The notes under the pieces were generated by a model, which was not told where the DNA came from, did not search any database, and was given only the letters and a program-made list of their open reading frames with translations. 64,000 nucleotides of DNA from an uncultured Bacteroidales bacterium (lineage in GTDB: Bacteria > Bacteroidota > Bacteroidia > Bacteroidales > F082). The DNA is taken from assembly GCA_905236635.1 (NCBI GenBank), contig CAJOCJ010000012.1, forward strand, positions 1 through 64,000. The letters are read 5' to 3'. Shown one piece after another: positions 17,563-25,996 of this stretch; position 1 is the first letter of the stretch; every line of letters begins with the position of its first letter. The translations under genes and the position numbers were made by a program.

Positions 17563-17934
17563 ATGGCAGAACACAATAATTTAGGAAAATTAGGCGAACA
17601 ACTCGCCAAGGATTTTCTGGTGACGAAAGGCTATCAGATTTTGGAACAGAACTGGGTTTGCGGTCACAAGGAGATCGACATCATAGCGAAAGACGGCGAC
17701 GAACTGGTGATTGTGGAGGTTCGCGCACGACGCGTGCAATGTCTCGTTGACCCTGAAGAGACCGTTGACAAATACAAGCAACATTTTTTGATATGGGCTG
17801 CGGAGGCTTATATTGAGCGCAATAATCTCGACATTGACGTGCGTTTCGACATCGTGGCTATCGTGATTGATAAAAGCAACGAACATCGGATAGAGCATAT
17901 TGAAAATGCATTCTACCCGATGTTAAGTCGTTGA
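17563..17934 (+). CDS. YraN/UPF0102 family nuclease-like protein
   Basis: 123 residues from ATG 17563 (MAEHNNLGKLGEQLAKDFL), the usual family start; a longer frame from 17518 begins inside the 28-bp palindrome and is rejected. Restriction-endonuclease-like core: GHKEIDIIAKDGDELVIVEVRAR gives the D...E-x-K site, with R in place of the last K. Members are thought to act in DNA repair or recombination, but substrates are not established. Follows polA by 61 bases on the same strand. Confidence 0.85.
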   Translation: MAEHNNLGKLGEQLAKDFLVTKGYQILEQNWVCGHKEIDIIAKDGDELVIVEVRARRVQCLVDPEETVDKYKQHFLIWAAEAYIERNNLDIDVRFDIVAIVIDKSNEHRIEHIENAFYPMLSR

Positions 17935-17945
17935 TTGTTAATCAA

Positions 17946-20000
17946 TTAACCAACAGAGCAGCCTGGGGCTACCACCTCGCTCGGGGACACCACGACCAGA
18001 CGGCCGTCTTTGTCCTCGGCTGAGAGTATCATGCCCTGGCTCTCGACGCCTTTGAGCTTGCGTGGCTCAAAGTTGGCGATGAAGCACACCTGCTTGCCCA
18101 CGAGCACCTGCGGGTCGGGGTAATATTTTGCGATGCCGCTCACTATGGTGCGTTTCTCCATGCCGTCATCAATGAGGAACTGCAACAGCTTGTCGGCCTT
18201 CGGCACCTTGGTGCATTCGAGCACTGTACCCACGCGGATATCGACCTTTCCGAAGTCGTCGAAACTCACGGTAGGCTTGACGTCGTTAGGTTTCCAAGCG
18301 TTCAGCTCGTTCTGTTTTTTGGTGTCTTCCAACTTCTTGATCTGTGCTTCGACAACGCTGTCTTCAATCTTTTCGAACAACAACTCGGGGTGTCCGATAA
18401 CGTGACCTGCGTTGAGCAAGATAGTCTCGTTTGCCTGGTTCCAGCTCTTGACATCAAGGCCAATCATCTTCTGGAGTTTCTTGGCGCTGAACGGCAGGAA
18501 CGGTTCACTCAAAATGGCAAGTTTTGCTACTATTTGCAGCGACAATGCCATCACTGTCTTGGTGCGCTCTGGGTCGGTCTTGAACAGCTTCCAAGGCTCC
18601 ATCTCGGTGAGGTAACGGTTACCCAGACGAGCGAGGTTCATCAGCTCGTTGACGCCTTCACGGAACTTGTAGTTCTCGATGAGATGTCCAATCTTTGCCG
18701 GGTATTCGTTCATCTCGGCGATGACTTCCTTGTCGCGGTCGTTGAGGTTTTCCAAAGCCGGGACGACGCCTTCGTAATATTTGTGTGTCAACACCAAGAT
18801 ACGGTTGACGAAGTTGCCAAATATCGCGAGAAGCTCGTTATTGTTACGATCTTGGAAGTCTTTCCAAGTGAAGTTGTTATCCTTTGTCTCAGGTGCGTTG
18901 GCTGTCAGGACATATCTCAAAATATCTTGTTTTCCTGGGAATTCCTGGAGATATTCGTGGAGCCACACAGCCCAGTTACGCGATGTCGAGATCTTATCGT
19001 TCTCGAGGTTGAGAAACTCGTTAGCAGGCACGTTTTCAGGCACTATGAAGCCGTCGCCGTATGCCTTGAGCATGCAAGGGAATATGATGCAGTGGAACAC
19101 GATGTTGTCTTTACCGATGAAATGCACCATTTTTGTATCCTCTGACTTCCACCATTTCTCCCAGTCGTCACCGCGTTTTGCGCATATCTCCTTGGTGTTT
19201 GAGATATATCCTATAGGAGCGTCGAACCAAACGTAGAGCACTTTGCCTTCGGCGTCTTTGAGAGGCACTGGCACGCCCCAGTCGAGGTCGCGGGTAACGG
19301 CACGAGGCTGCAGTCCGCCGTCGAGCCAGCTCTTCACCTGACCATAGACGTTGGTCTTCCATTCCTTATGGCCTTCAAGGATCCACTCACGCAGCCACTG
19401 CTCGTATTGTTCGAGAGGCAGGTACCAGTGTTTCGTCATCTTCTTGACAAGCTTGGCACCGCTGATGGCTGAATGCGGGTCGATGAGTTCCTCAGGGCTG
19501 AGCGTGCTGCCGCATTTTTCGCACTGGTCGCCGTAAGCGCGGTCGTTGCCGCATTTCGGGCATGTGCCGATGATGTAGCGGTCGCTCAAGAACTTGTTGC
19601 GCTCAGGGTCAAAGAATTGCTCTGTCTCGCGTTCTATGAACTTGCCTTCCTTATATAATTTCTCAAAAAACTCGGCTGCTGTGGCATGATGAATCTTCGA
19701 GGTGGTGCGTGAGTAGATGTCGTAGCTCATGCCGAAGTCCTCGAACGATTTCTTTATCATCTCATGGTAGCGGTCAACTATGTCCTGCGGTGTGACACCT
19801 TCTTTTTCAGCTTTGATGGTGACAGGCACTCCGTGTTCGTCGGAGCCGCCTATAAACAGCACGTCTTCGCCTTTCATGCGGAGGTAACGCACGTAGGTGT
19901 CGGCCGGCACATACACGCCTGCCAGGTGTCCGATATGCACTGGTCCGTTGGCGTAAGGCAGCGCCGTAGTTATCAGATAACGTTTGAAATTCTTTTCCAT
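17946..20000 (-). CDS. metG: Methionyl-tRNA synthetase
   Basis: 684 residues from ATG 20000 ([19 protein letters not shown]); a TTG 6 bases upstream is not needed. Class I signature [14 protein letters not shown], two zinc-knuckle pairs ([18 protein letters not shown]), KMSKS-type loop [11 protein letters not shown], alpha-helical anticodon domain, and a C-terminal EMAP/tRNA-binding domain ([24 protein letters not shown]). That C-terminal domain is typical of dimeric bacterial MetRS. Convergent with yraN, with an 11-base gap that contains a small 6-bp inverted repeat. Confidence 0.96.
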   Translation of the reverse strand: MEKNFKRYLITTALPYANGPVHIGHLAGVYVPADTYVRYLRMKGEDVLFIGGSDEHGVPVTIKAEKEGVTPQDIVDRYHEMIKKSFEDFGMSYDIYSRTTSKIHHATAAEFFEKLYKEGKFIERETEQFFDPERNKFLSDRYIIGTCPKCGNDRAYGDQCEKCGSTLSPEELIDPHSAISGAKLVKKMTKHWYLPLEQYEQWLREWILEGHKEWKTNVYGQVKSWLDGGLQPRAVTRDLDWGVPVPLKDAEGKVLYVWFDAPIGYISNTKEICAKRGDDWEKWWKSEDTKMVHFIGKDNIVFHCIIFPCMLKAYGDGFIVPENVPANEFLNLENDKISTSRNWAVWLHEYLQEFPGKQDILRYVLTANAPETKDNNFTWKDFQDRNNNELLAIFGNFVNRILVLTHKYYEGVVPALENLNDRDKEVIAEMNEYPAKIGHLIENYKFREGVNELMNLARLGNRYLTEMEPWKLFKTDPERTKTVMALSLQIVAKLAILSEPFLPFSAKKLQKMIGLDVKSWNQANETILLNAGHVIGHPELLFEKIEDSVVEAQIKKLEDTKKQNELNAWKPNDVKPTVSFDDFGKVDIRVGTVLECTKVPKADKLLQFLIDDGMEKRTIVSGIAKYYPDPQVLVGKQVCFIANFEPRKLKGVESQGMILSAEDKDGRLVVVSPSEVVAPGCSVG

Positions 20001-20020
20001 TTTCAAAATATTTCAAACTG

Positions 20021-20028
20021 CAAAAATA
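20021..20028 (-). promoter_or_regulatory. -7 promoter element (TATTTTTG) for metG
   Basis: TATTTTTG on the minus strand, 20 bases before the metG ATG. Confidence 0.5.
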
Positions 20029-20059
20029 CAAAAATTTTTAAAAAATCAGGCGTGTAAAG

Positions 20060-21088
20060 CTATTTCACAAGGAATTTTACTGTTTCAAGACGATTTTCAC
20101 CCTTGATTTGTATAAAATACAGCCCTGTTTCCAATGTTGCGACGTCGATAGTACCGGAAGTGGCTCCGGCTAAAACCTGCTGACCTGTTACATTGAAAAT
20201 TGAATAATTCACATTTTCGTTAAGAAGATTTTTAATATAAAGAATATCGGAAACAGGGTTAGGATAAACCTCCAGATGTTGGTTGGAAATCTCATGAACG
20301 GCCGAAGGGTCATTAGGAATGATATTTAAGATGATACCCTCCACTTTGGTCATTCCGTAATAGAAATTCGGGTCTGGGATGTCGTACCAGTTGTCAAGCG
20401 AGCCGCCGTAGCCGAAGTTGATGTGGAACTTGCCATCCGACTCACGATAGCCGTCGACCACCACGTTATGTCCGACTGTTCCAGCAGGGTTTTCGACTGC
20501 AAGATGGGCAGGATAACCGTTTTGCAGGTTGGAGATCAGGATTTCAAACATTTCGTCTGTCGGGTCACGGAATAGCACGCAGTCATCGAAGCCGAATCTC
20601 TTGTATGCTGCATAGGCCTGATCCACGAAAAAGGTGCCCGAGCCTTCCGAGGTGTAAACCTGTGTGCAAGCTGTGCCGCAAGCGAAGACGACGGCGGCTT
20701 TCAGCAGGTCGGTTAGTTCTTCGCCGCGTTGCCAGACGGCGTCAACGGAATCGAGGTATTCGTTAAGTTGCGGGAATGATGGAAATTTCAATTCATCCCA
20801 GTCGTCGTCGATGGTGTAATTACGTCCCATGTAGTTATGGACGTAGTCGTCTTCATCGGTGAAGCGTGTGTTTTGTGTGGTACGTAAATAGTTGATAATC
20901 TGTCCCATAGCGATAGCTGGGCATCCGGCTACGCTGTAAGCATCGCCATTCACTGGGTCTCTTGGGCAGAGATCATTGTATGGTCGATTCTGTGTCCAAT
21001 GAGAGTGAAGAAGGAAGGTCTGTGCCTGGCTTGATGCCGATGCAATAATGATAAATGCCGCAACCAGCAAAATTTGTATTTTTTTCAT
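20060..21088 (-). CDS. Secreted C10-family cysteine protease with T9SS sorting domain
   Basis: 342 residues from ATG 21088 (MKKIQILLVAAFIIIASAS, a signal peptide ending near SQAQ). The C10 (streptopain) catalytic Cys lies in VAGCPAIAMGQIINY, the His in GHNVVVDGY, and the aromatic/Asn site in INFGYGGSLDNWY. There is no obvious propeptide: the mature catalytic domain (LLHSHWTQNRPYN) follows the signal at once. The last 75 residues form a type A T9SS C-terminal domain (VYPNPVSDILYI ... ETGLYFIQIKG), so the enzyme is probably exported to the cell surface. Promoter TATTTTTG at 21114-21121 on the minus strand. Confidence 0.9.
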   Translation of the reverse strand: MKKIQILLVAAFIIIASASSQAQTFLLHSHWTQNRPYNDLCPRDPVNGDAYSVAGCPAIAMGQIINYLRTTQNTRFTDEDDYVHNYMGRNYTIDDDWDELKFPSFPQLNEYLDSVDAVWQRGEELTDLLKAAVVFACGTACTQVYTSEGSGTFFVDQAYAAYKRFGFDDCVLFRDPTDEMFEILISNLQNGYPAHLAVENPAGTVGHNVVVDGYRESDGKFHINFGYGGSLDNWYDIPDPNFYYGMTKVEGIILNIIPNDPSAVHEISNQHLEVYPNPVSDILYIKNLLNENVNYSIFNVTGQQVLAGATSGTIDVATLETGLYFIQIKGENRLETVKFLVK

Positions 21089-21113
21089 TGCTATTTTAGT
21101 TTTAAATGGACTG

Positions 21114-21121
21114 CAAAAATA
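21114..21121 (-). promoter_or_regulatory. -7 promoter element (TATTTTTG) for the C10 protease
   Basis: TATTTTTG on the minus strand, 26 bases before the protease start. Confidence 0.5.
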
Positions 21122-21150
21122 CAAAATTATGATTTGTCCATTTAAAAATC

Positions 21151-21746
21151 TCAGAATGTTTTAAAAATTTTTTCTTTGTCTATTTCCATTTTTGAGAATG
21201 CGAAAAGTTTCTTTCCTAGATCTTTGAGCGAAGCTCCGATGTGATAAACATCATCGTCGATTACTAGAAACCTGTCATGAGATTTGTTAAAAACTTCAAT
21301 TTTTATAGGCGTCAAAAATCTGACCGTCACAGAATACGCCTTGCACCGGCGGCAAAGAAGACTTTACAAAAAAGTCAACTTTATTTGCCAACTCATTGAT
21401 TTGATTTTCATGTTTCATTAAACGTTGATCAATTTTTTCTTCAAGATGCATAATCCTCGTATTTATGGCATATCCTTTTAGCAGATAATCTTTCAAAACA
21501 GCATTTGCCCATTTTCGGAATTGTGTACCACGTTTGCTTTTTACTCGATATCCGACGGATATAATCACATCGAGATTATAAAATCTTGCATGTCTTTTTT
21601 TCTCTTTTCCACCCTCGTTTTGAACTAGTAAGAAATCCTTACTAGTTGAATTCTCATACAACTCCTCTTCATCGTATATATTGCCAATGTGCATTGTGAC
21701 ATTTTGCGGTGTCGTATCAAATAGTTTTGCCATTTGAGGTCGAGTG
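21151..21746 (-). pseudogene. RhuM-family (virulence-protein type) gene remnant
   Basis: Only parts of the gene remain. One frame (21733-21296) reads MAKLFDTTPQNVTMHIGN ... RFYNLDVIISVGYRVKSKRGTQFRKWA, the RhuM core, and stops at FDAYKN. Downstream, in another frame (about 21290-21151), the C-terminal domain resumes as FNKSHDRFLVIDDDVYHIGASLKDLGKK. The roughly 70 residues that normally join these are missing, with a frame change. The 5' end is also cut at about 21746, just inside the conserved LTRPQMAKLF. Family members sit on mobile and accessory DNA; function is uncertain. No promoter visible. Confidence 0.85.
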
Positions 21747-21747
21747 A

Positions 21748-21993
21748 GCCGGCGACCATATCATGGTGTCGTGGAAACCCAACCGCCGCTGCACTTTCCG
21801 TTATCTTGGCAATCAGAAATTCGTCGTTGAAAAAGCCGAAAACTCCAAGTTGAAAGTCGGAAACACCTTCAGTTGCGGCATCTTCATCATAGGAGAGCCG
21901 TTGTATCTCAACGACTTGATACAAGGTGACAATGCTCCAGTTGCCTTTGTCGTAGGAAACAAAGATGGTTTAATTGAATTAAAGAAAATTTAA
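21748..21993 (+). pseudogene. Truncated unknown gene, 3' fragment
   Basis: An open frame on the plus strand (AGDHIMVSWKP ... LIELKKI, 82 residues with an internal ATG at 21763) begins directly at the cut 5' end of the RhuM remnant, right after an in-frame stop. It has a beta-rich, fairly conserved look (YLGNQKFVVE, KLKVGNTFSCGIF, IGEPLYLNDL). I do not recognise the family. The abrupt start at a break shared with another broken gene suggests the 3' end of a larger gene rather than an intact one. Confidence 0.5.
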
Positions 21994-22065
21994 GACCATG
22001 CAAAAAAGCAGGCCTTGCGGTGATTTCGTCAGAAATTATCCAGACTGATTTTTGTATGGTCTTAA
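21990..22065. repeat. Imperfect inverted repeat with 17-bp arms
   Basis: TTAAGACCATGCAAAAA at 21990-22006 pairs with TTTTTGTATGGTCTTAA at 22049-22065; one position is a G-U pair in RNA. The 42-base middle is not repetitive. It fills the gap between the truncated frame and the permease stop, at the edge of the deletion scar. Either the ends of a small inserted element or a long hairpin. Confidence 0.6.
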
Positions 22066-22067
22066 TA

Positions 22068-23252
22068 TTACATAGCTAACAATACAAGCAGCTGCGCTGT
22101 AAATATTCTTAAAAACATCGTCAGAGGATAGACGGTTGCATAGCCTAAATTGGGCAGTTTGCAGCCTTCTGGAGCGATGTTGTTGGCAAAAGCCAGTGTC
22201 GGAGGATCGGTGTGCGAGCCCCCGATGAATCCCATGAGAGTGTAATAATTCATCTTCAGCACCAAGCGGCCGAAAGTTGCAACAATCATTGGCGGAACAA
22301 CGGTAATGATGACACCGTAAAGCACCCAGATGTAATGAGTTTTCACTGTCTCGACGAACACGCCACCAGCGCCCAATCCCACGCCTGCAAGAAACAGCGC
22401 TATGCCCACCTCACGAAGCATGTGGACGCCTTTCCCGTCGGTGAAGTCGGTGTCAAACCAGCCGTGTTTCACGCCTAAGAAGCCTCCGATGATGGCAGCG
22501 ACCAGCGGACCGCCTGCCAGTCCGAGTTTCAGCGGCGCGTCCATGCCCACCGGAATAGGGATGGAACCAAGGACGATACCGGCAGCGATGATGATGAAAA
22601 TCGGAATCAATGGGTTTTTCAACGGCATGGCGCGCCGCATCATTACGGCGTCCGAATCATTTGCCGTTTCCATCGTAGTGGGCTCGTTTTTCACATCGAT
22701 CCTGCACAATGGACGTAAAATGATACATGTCATAATCATCCCCACGACGGCTAGAGGATACGCCACCGCATAGCCTGCTGCCAGACGGTCGGCGGCGCCT
22801 TCGATGCCTAGGTCGGTGACGGCCTGCTGTGCCGCCGAGAGACCTGGGGTGTTGGTGATGGCACCGGTATAAACGCCTGTCATGTCGGCAAGGTTCTCGC
22901 CCGACATCTTGGCTATGATATAGGTTATCAGGACGCCGAGTCCCACGTTAACCAACGCCATGAGGTTCATCGCCAAGCCGCCTTTTTTAAAAGATTTGAA
23001 GAAGCCTGGTCCCACCTGCAAGCCTACAGCGGTGACGAACAAAATCAGTCCGAATTCCTTGACGATGTGGAGCATGTTGTTGTTGAGCGTCACGCCGAGC
23101 GCACTCAGCACTATACCTACAAACAAAACCCAGGTGATGCCAAGAGATACCTTGGCGATCTTAATCTTACCCAAGAGTAATCCTAAAAATATAGACACCG
23201 CGAGGTAAAACACTGTCGGTCCGACGCCTGAGCCTGTGAAAAGATTATACAT
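22068..23252 (-). CDS. AspT/YidE-type permease without RCK (TrkA-C) domains
   Basis: 394 residues with about ten helices in two homologous halves, each with a G-rich motif: LVTIL-type VTAVGLQVGPGFFKSF in the first and LFLAGVGLGAGGVFVETV in the second; a short cytoplasmic linker (DVKNEPTTMETANDSDAVMM) joins them. This is the aspartate-alanine exchanger/YidE-like permease fold, normally about 550 residues with two TrkA-C domains in the linker. Those domains are absent here, leaving only the membrane parts. Substrate unknown. It is followed by an inverted repeat and preceded by argF. Confidence 0.8.
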   Translation of the reverse strand: MYNLFTGSGVGPTVFYLAVSIFLGLLLGKIKIAKVSLGITWVLFVGIVLSALGVTLNNNMLHIVKEFGLILFVTAVGLQVGPGFFKSFKKGGLAMNLMALVNVGLGVLITYIIAKMSGENLADMTGVYTGAITNTPGLSAAQQAVTDLGIEGAADRLAAGYAVAYPLAVVGMIMTCIILRPLCRIDVKNEPTTMETANDSDAVMMRRAMPLKNPLIPIFIIIAAGIVLGSIPIPVGMDAPLKLGLAGGPLVAAIIGGFLGVKHGWFDTDFTDGKGVHMLREVGIALFLAGVGLGAGGVFVETVKTHYIWVLYGVIITVVPPMIVATFGRLVLKMNYYTLMGFIGGSHTDPPTLAFANNIAPEGCKLPNLGYATVYPLTMFLRIFTAQLLVLLAM

Positions 23253-23272
23253 TTCTCAAATTGATAATTGAC

Positions 23273-23291
23273 AGTTGATAATTGAAAATTG
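23273..23291. repeat. 19-bp dispersed AT-rich unit, copy 1
   Basis: The 19-base sequence agttgataattgaaaattg occurs here and exactly again at 33779-33797; related inverted copies follow at 33823-33849. Intergenic. Confidence 0.55.
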
Positions 23292-23310
23292 CCCCACAAA
23301 AGCGGGGCAA
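23280..23310 (-). terminator. Terminator downstream of argF
   Basis: Minus strand: seven-pair stem TTGCCCC/GGGGCAA with an 8-base loop, then TTTTCAATT. It lies 24-45 bases after the argF stop. The T-run is weak, so confidence is moderate. Confidence 0.6.
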
Positions 23311-23334
23311 TTTCCGACATATTTATTTTATAAA

Positions 23335-24336
23335 TTAGTCACCAAGTGTTGCCACCATAACGGCTTTGATGGTGTGCATACGGTTCTCGGCTTCATCGAA
23401 CACGATTGAGTTCTTGCCTTCGAACACTTCTTCTGTCACTTCGATGCCGTCAAGACCGAATTGTTTGTTGACGTCGCGGCCGACCTGTGTCTCGAGGTTG
23501 TGGTAAGCCGGGAGGCAGTGCATGAACTTGCAGTTTGGGTTGCCGGTCATGTCCATCATCTTCTGGTTGACCTGATATGGACGGAGGAGGTCGATACGCT
23601 GTTTCCAGACCTCAGCCGGTTCGCCCATTGATACCCACACGTCGGTGTAGAGGAAGTCACAACCTTTGACGCCTTTCTTCACGTCGTCGGTCACAGTGAC
23701 CTTTGCGCCTGTTTCTTTAGCAATCTTCTTGCATGTGTCGATGAGTTTTTTGTCTGGCTGGAGCTCTTTAGGAGCTATGATGCGGACGTCCATACCCATC
23801 TTTGCGCCACCGACCATCAAGCTGTTACCCATATTGAAGCGGGCATCGCCGATGTAAGCGTAAGTAACCTGGTTGAGAGGTTTGTCGACATGTTCCTGCA
23901 TCGTGAGGAAGTCGGCGAGGATCTGTGTCGGGTGGAATTCGTTGGTGAGGCCGTTCCATACCGGTACGCCGGCGTATTCAGCGAGTTCTTCCACTGTCTT
24001 TTGGGCGAAGCCGCGGTATTCGATGCCGTCGTACATACGTCCGAGAACGCGTGCTGTATCTTTCATCGATTCCTTAACACCGATCTGTGAGCCTGTCGGG
24101 CCGAGGTAAGTGACGTGAGCACCCTGGTCGTAGGCTGCTGTCTCGAAAGCACAGCGTGTACGTGTCGAGGTCTTCTCGAATATGAGGGCGATGTTCTTGC
24201 CTTTCAGGCGTGGCTGCTCAGTGCCTGTATATTTGGCGTGCTTGAGGTCAGCTGCGAGTTTAAGGAAAAATTTGATTTCTTCCGGTGTGAAGTCCAAAAG
24301 CTTCAGGAAGTTTCTGTTTCTTAGGTTAAATGCCAT
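23335..24336 (-). CDS. argF: Ornithine carbamoyltransferase
   Basis: 333 residues. Carbamoyl-phosphate site STRTR ([18 protein letters not shown]), [16 protein letters not shown], and HCLPAYHN near 273. These are the standard OTCase motifs; length matches the enterobacterial ArgI/ArgF type. Converts ornithine and carbamoyl phosphate to citrulline in arginine synthesis. Other arg genes are not in the window. Promoter element TAATTTTG on the minus strand at 24375-24382. Confidence 0.95.
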   Translation of the reverse strand: MAFNLRNRNFLKLLDFTPEEIKFFLKLAADLKHAKYTGTEQPRLKGKNIALIFEKTSTRTRCAFETAAYDQGAHVTYLGPTGSQIGVKESMKDTARVLGRMYDGIEYRGFAQKTVEELAEYAGVPVWNGLTNEFHPTQILADFLTMQEHVDKPLNQVTYAYIGDARFNMGNSLMVGGAKMGMDVRIIAPKELQPDKKLIDTCKKIAKETGAKVTVTDDVKKGVKGCDFLYTDVWVSMGEPAEVWKQRIDLLRPYQVNQKMMDMTGNPNCKFMHCLPAYHNLETQVGRDVNKQFGLDGIEVTEEVFEGKNSIVFDEAENRMHTIKAVMVATLGD

Positions 24337-24374
24337 GATATTTTAATTTAAAATTGTTGTTTTCAAATTTTTTG

Positions 24375-24382
24375 CAAAATTA
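24375..24382 (-). promoter_or_regulatory. -7 promoter element (TAATTTTG) for argF
   Basis: Minus strand, about 40 bases before the argF start. Confidence 0.5.
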
Positions 24383-24433
24383 CTAAAAAGTTTCGCTAGA
24401 AATGACGAATGCGAAAAATTTTTAACATTTTTG

Positions 24434-24463
24434 TTGCAGGTATTAAAATATGTAGTATTTTTG
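24434..24463 (+). promoter_or_regulatory. Promoter for tRNA-Lys
   Basis: TTG at 24434-24436 (in tttttgttg), 19-base spacer and TATTTTTG at 24456-24463, with the tRNA beginning 17 bases later. A full-consensus Bacteroidota promoter. Confidence 0.7.
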
Positions 24464-24479
24464 CAGCCTGAAAATTGAT

Positions 24480-24552
24480 GCATCCTTAGCTCAGTTGGTA
24501 GAGCAATTGACTCTTAATCAATGGGTCCAGGGTTCGAATCCCTGAGGATGTA
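24480..24552 (+). tRNA. tRNA-Lys (anticodon CTT)
   Basis: 73 nt. Acceptor GCATCCT/AGGATGT, D-arm with AGTTGGTA, anticodon stem ATTGA/TCAAT with loop CTCTTAA, so the anticodon is CTT, and T-loop GTTCGAATC. Discriminator base A. CCA is not encoded. Confidence 0.95.
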
Positions 24553-24554
24553 CG

Positions 24555-24585
24555 AAAAAGAGACGGCTTAACCGTCTCTTTTTTT
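24555..24585 (+). terminator. Terminator of tRNA-Lys, probably bidirectional
   Basis: AAAAAGAGACGG and CCGTCTCTTTTT form a 12-pair stem with a 5-base loop, followed by further T. It lies between tRNA-Lys (+) and the gatD stop (-, 24600), so it can serve both. Confidence 0.9.
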
Positions 24586-24599
24586 GTTATCTTTTGTCC

Positions 24600-25988
24600 T
24601 TATTTGTGAACTTTTCTTACAAACTCCTCTACTTCGGGGACTCCGCCTTGATAGACGAGGTATCCGTTGTAAGGCTCGCGTGGTGTTATCTCGCTGTTGA
24701 CAGGTGTCAACATGATTTTTCTCACCTCTTCACGGTCGTGAGTCTGTCCTAAGGCCCATCCCAGCTTGATGTAGGCTGTCTCAGCAAGCATGTTGCCTGC
24801 CGGGATGATGCCACGGTTCATCAGGTCGCGGCCAGTGTCATAAACGAACATATGTGCATAACCCCAGATGGTCTGCACCGTCATATACTGATGCACGCCT
24901 TTCTCTGTGGCTCTCTGGATGGAGTCGAACATTCCTTTGTTGACGTGTCCCAGTCCTGTTCCGTCCCAGATAATGCCTTTATATCCGTTGTCAACCAACG
25001 CGTCGAGCACATCGGGTTTCATGCCAGGATAGTAATAAAGGATTGCCACACGGTCGTCGAAGGTCGGGATAATCTTCACGTCACGGTCTTTGCGACGGTG
25101 GTTGTATTCTTCCTTGATAGGCACCACGCCACGTTTTCTGTCGACAGTGGCAACAGGGGTGTCACCTATTGTGCGGAAGGTGCTGCGGTAGCTCGAGTGC
25201 ATCTTACGTACACGTGTGCCACGATGTAGGAATCCGTATTCATCGGAGGTAGGGCCGAACATACACACCATCACCTCTGCCACGTCGCCGTGGCCTGCTG
25301 CTGTCATAGCATGCATGAGGTTCAAGGCAGCGTCAGATGACGGACGGTCGGAGGAGCGCTGTGAACCCACCAACACTATCGGCACCGGCAGGTTCTGGCA
25401 CATGAACGTCAGAGCGGCGGCGGTGTGCGCCAAGGTGTCGGTACCATGGCCTATCACGATGCCGTCGATGCCGTTTTTGATCTCCTCGCCTATCTTCTTG
25501 GCAAGGGCGATGTATTCTTTTGGCGACATGTTCTCTGAGAACACGGCGAACACCTTCTCGGTGTCGAGGTTACAGATGTCGGCCAGCTCCGGCACAGCGC
25601 CATAGAGCTCACCTGGAGAGAATGCCGGGATCACAGCGCCGGTACGGTAGTCAAGGCGCGAGGCGATGGTACCGCCGGTGCCGAGGAGCTTCACATGCGG
25701 GAGACCCTCGGTGTAAGGGAACTCCTTCTCCGGGATGTGGTAGTTGGCTTTCTTGTAGTCGGTCTCCTTCATGCTTGTGATAGTGCTGATATCGACGCCG
25801 ATGTTATAGCCTGTATTGACCTTCATGACGATATGCTTGTCGTCCTGGAAGGCGGCACGCGGCAAAATGGTGCCTTTGAAAAGGCCTCCTGTGGTATGGC
25901 ACTCGGCCTGGCTCCACACGCGGCAGTTATATTTTTTGAGAACCTCAAGCGAGGCACCCCAATATCCTTGGAAAAAATCTTCAGCCAT
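24600..25988 (-). CDS. gatD: Glu-tRNA(Gln) amidotransferase subunit D (asparaginase-type)
   Basis: 462 residues. The N-terminal domain (1-90) precedes an L-asparaginase-like catalytic domain. Its nucleophile Thr is in LGTGGTIASRLDYRTG, the second Thr/Asp pair in GHGTDTLAHTAAAL, and SSDRPSSDAALNL and TNPTSDEY-like GPTSDEYGF follow the GatD pattern rather than the plain asparaginases, which lack the N-terminal domain. GatD releases ammonia from Gln for GatE to amidate Glu-tRNA-Gln. It begins 8 bases after gatE on the same strand, so the two subunits are made together. A simple asparaginase is excluded by the partner gene. Confidence 0.88.
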   Translation of the reverse strand: MAEDFFQGYWGASLEVLKKYNCRVWSQAECHTTGGLFKGTILPRAAFQDDKHIVMKVNTGYNIGVDISTITSMKETDYKKANYHIPEKEFPYTEGLPHVKLLGTGGTIASRLDYRTGAVIPAFSPGELYGAVPELADICNLDTEKVFAVFSENMSPKEYIALAKKIGEEIKNGIDGIVIGHGTDTLAHTAAALTFMCQNLPVPIVLVGSQRSSDRPSSDAALNLMHAMTAAGHGDVAEVMVCMFGPTSDEYGFLHRGTRVRKMHSSYRSTFRTIGDTPVATVDRKRGVVPIKEEYNHRRKDRDVKIIPTFDDRVAILYYYPGMKPDVLDALVDNGYKGIIWDGTGLGHVNKGMFDSIQRATEKGVHQYMTVQTIWGYAHMFVYDTGRDLMNRGIIPAGNMLAETAYIKLGWALGQTHDREEVRKIMLTPVNSEITPREPYNGYLVYQGGVPEVEEFVRKVHK

Positions 25989-25996
25989 GTTCTTCG

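Noticed and set aside
24600-25988. Plain L-asparaginase
   Set aside because: The N-terminal extra domain, DYRTGAV signature and gatE neighbour fit GatD better.
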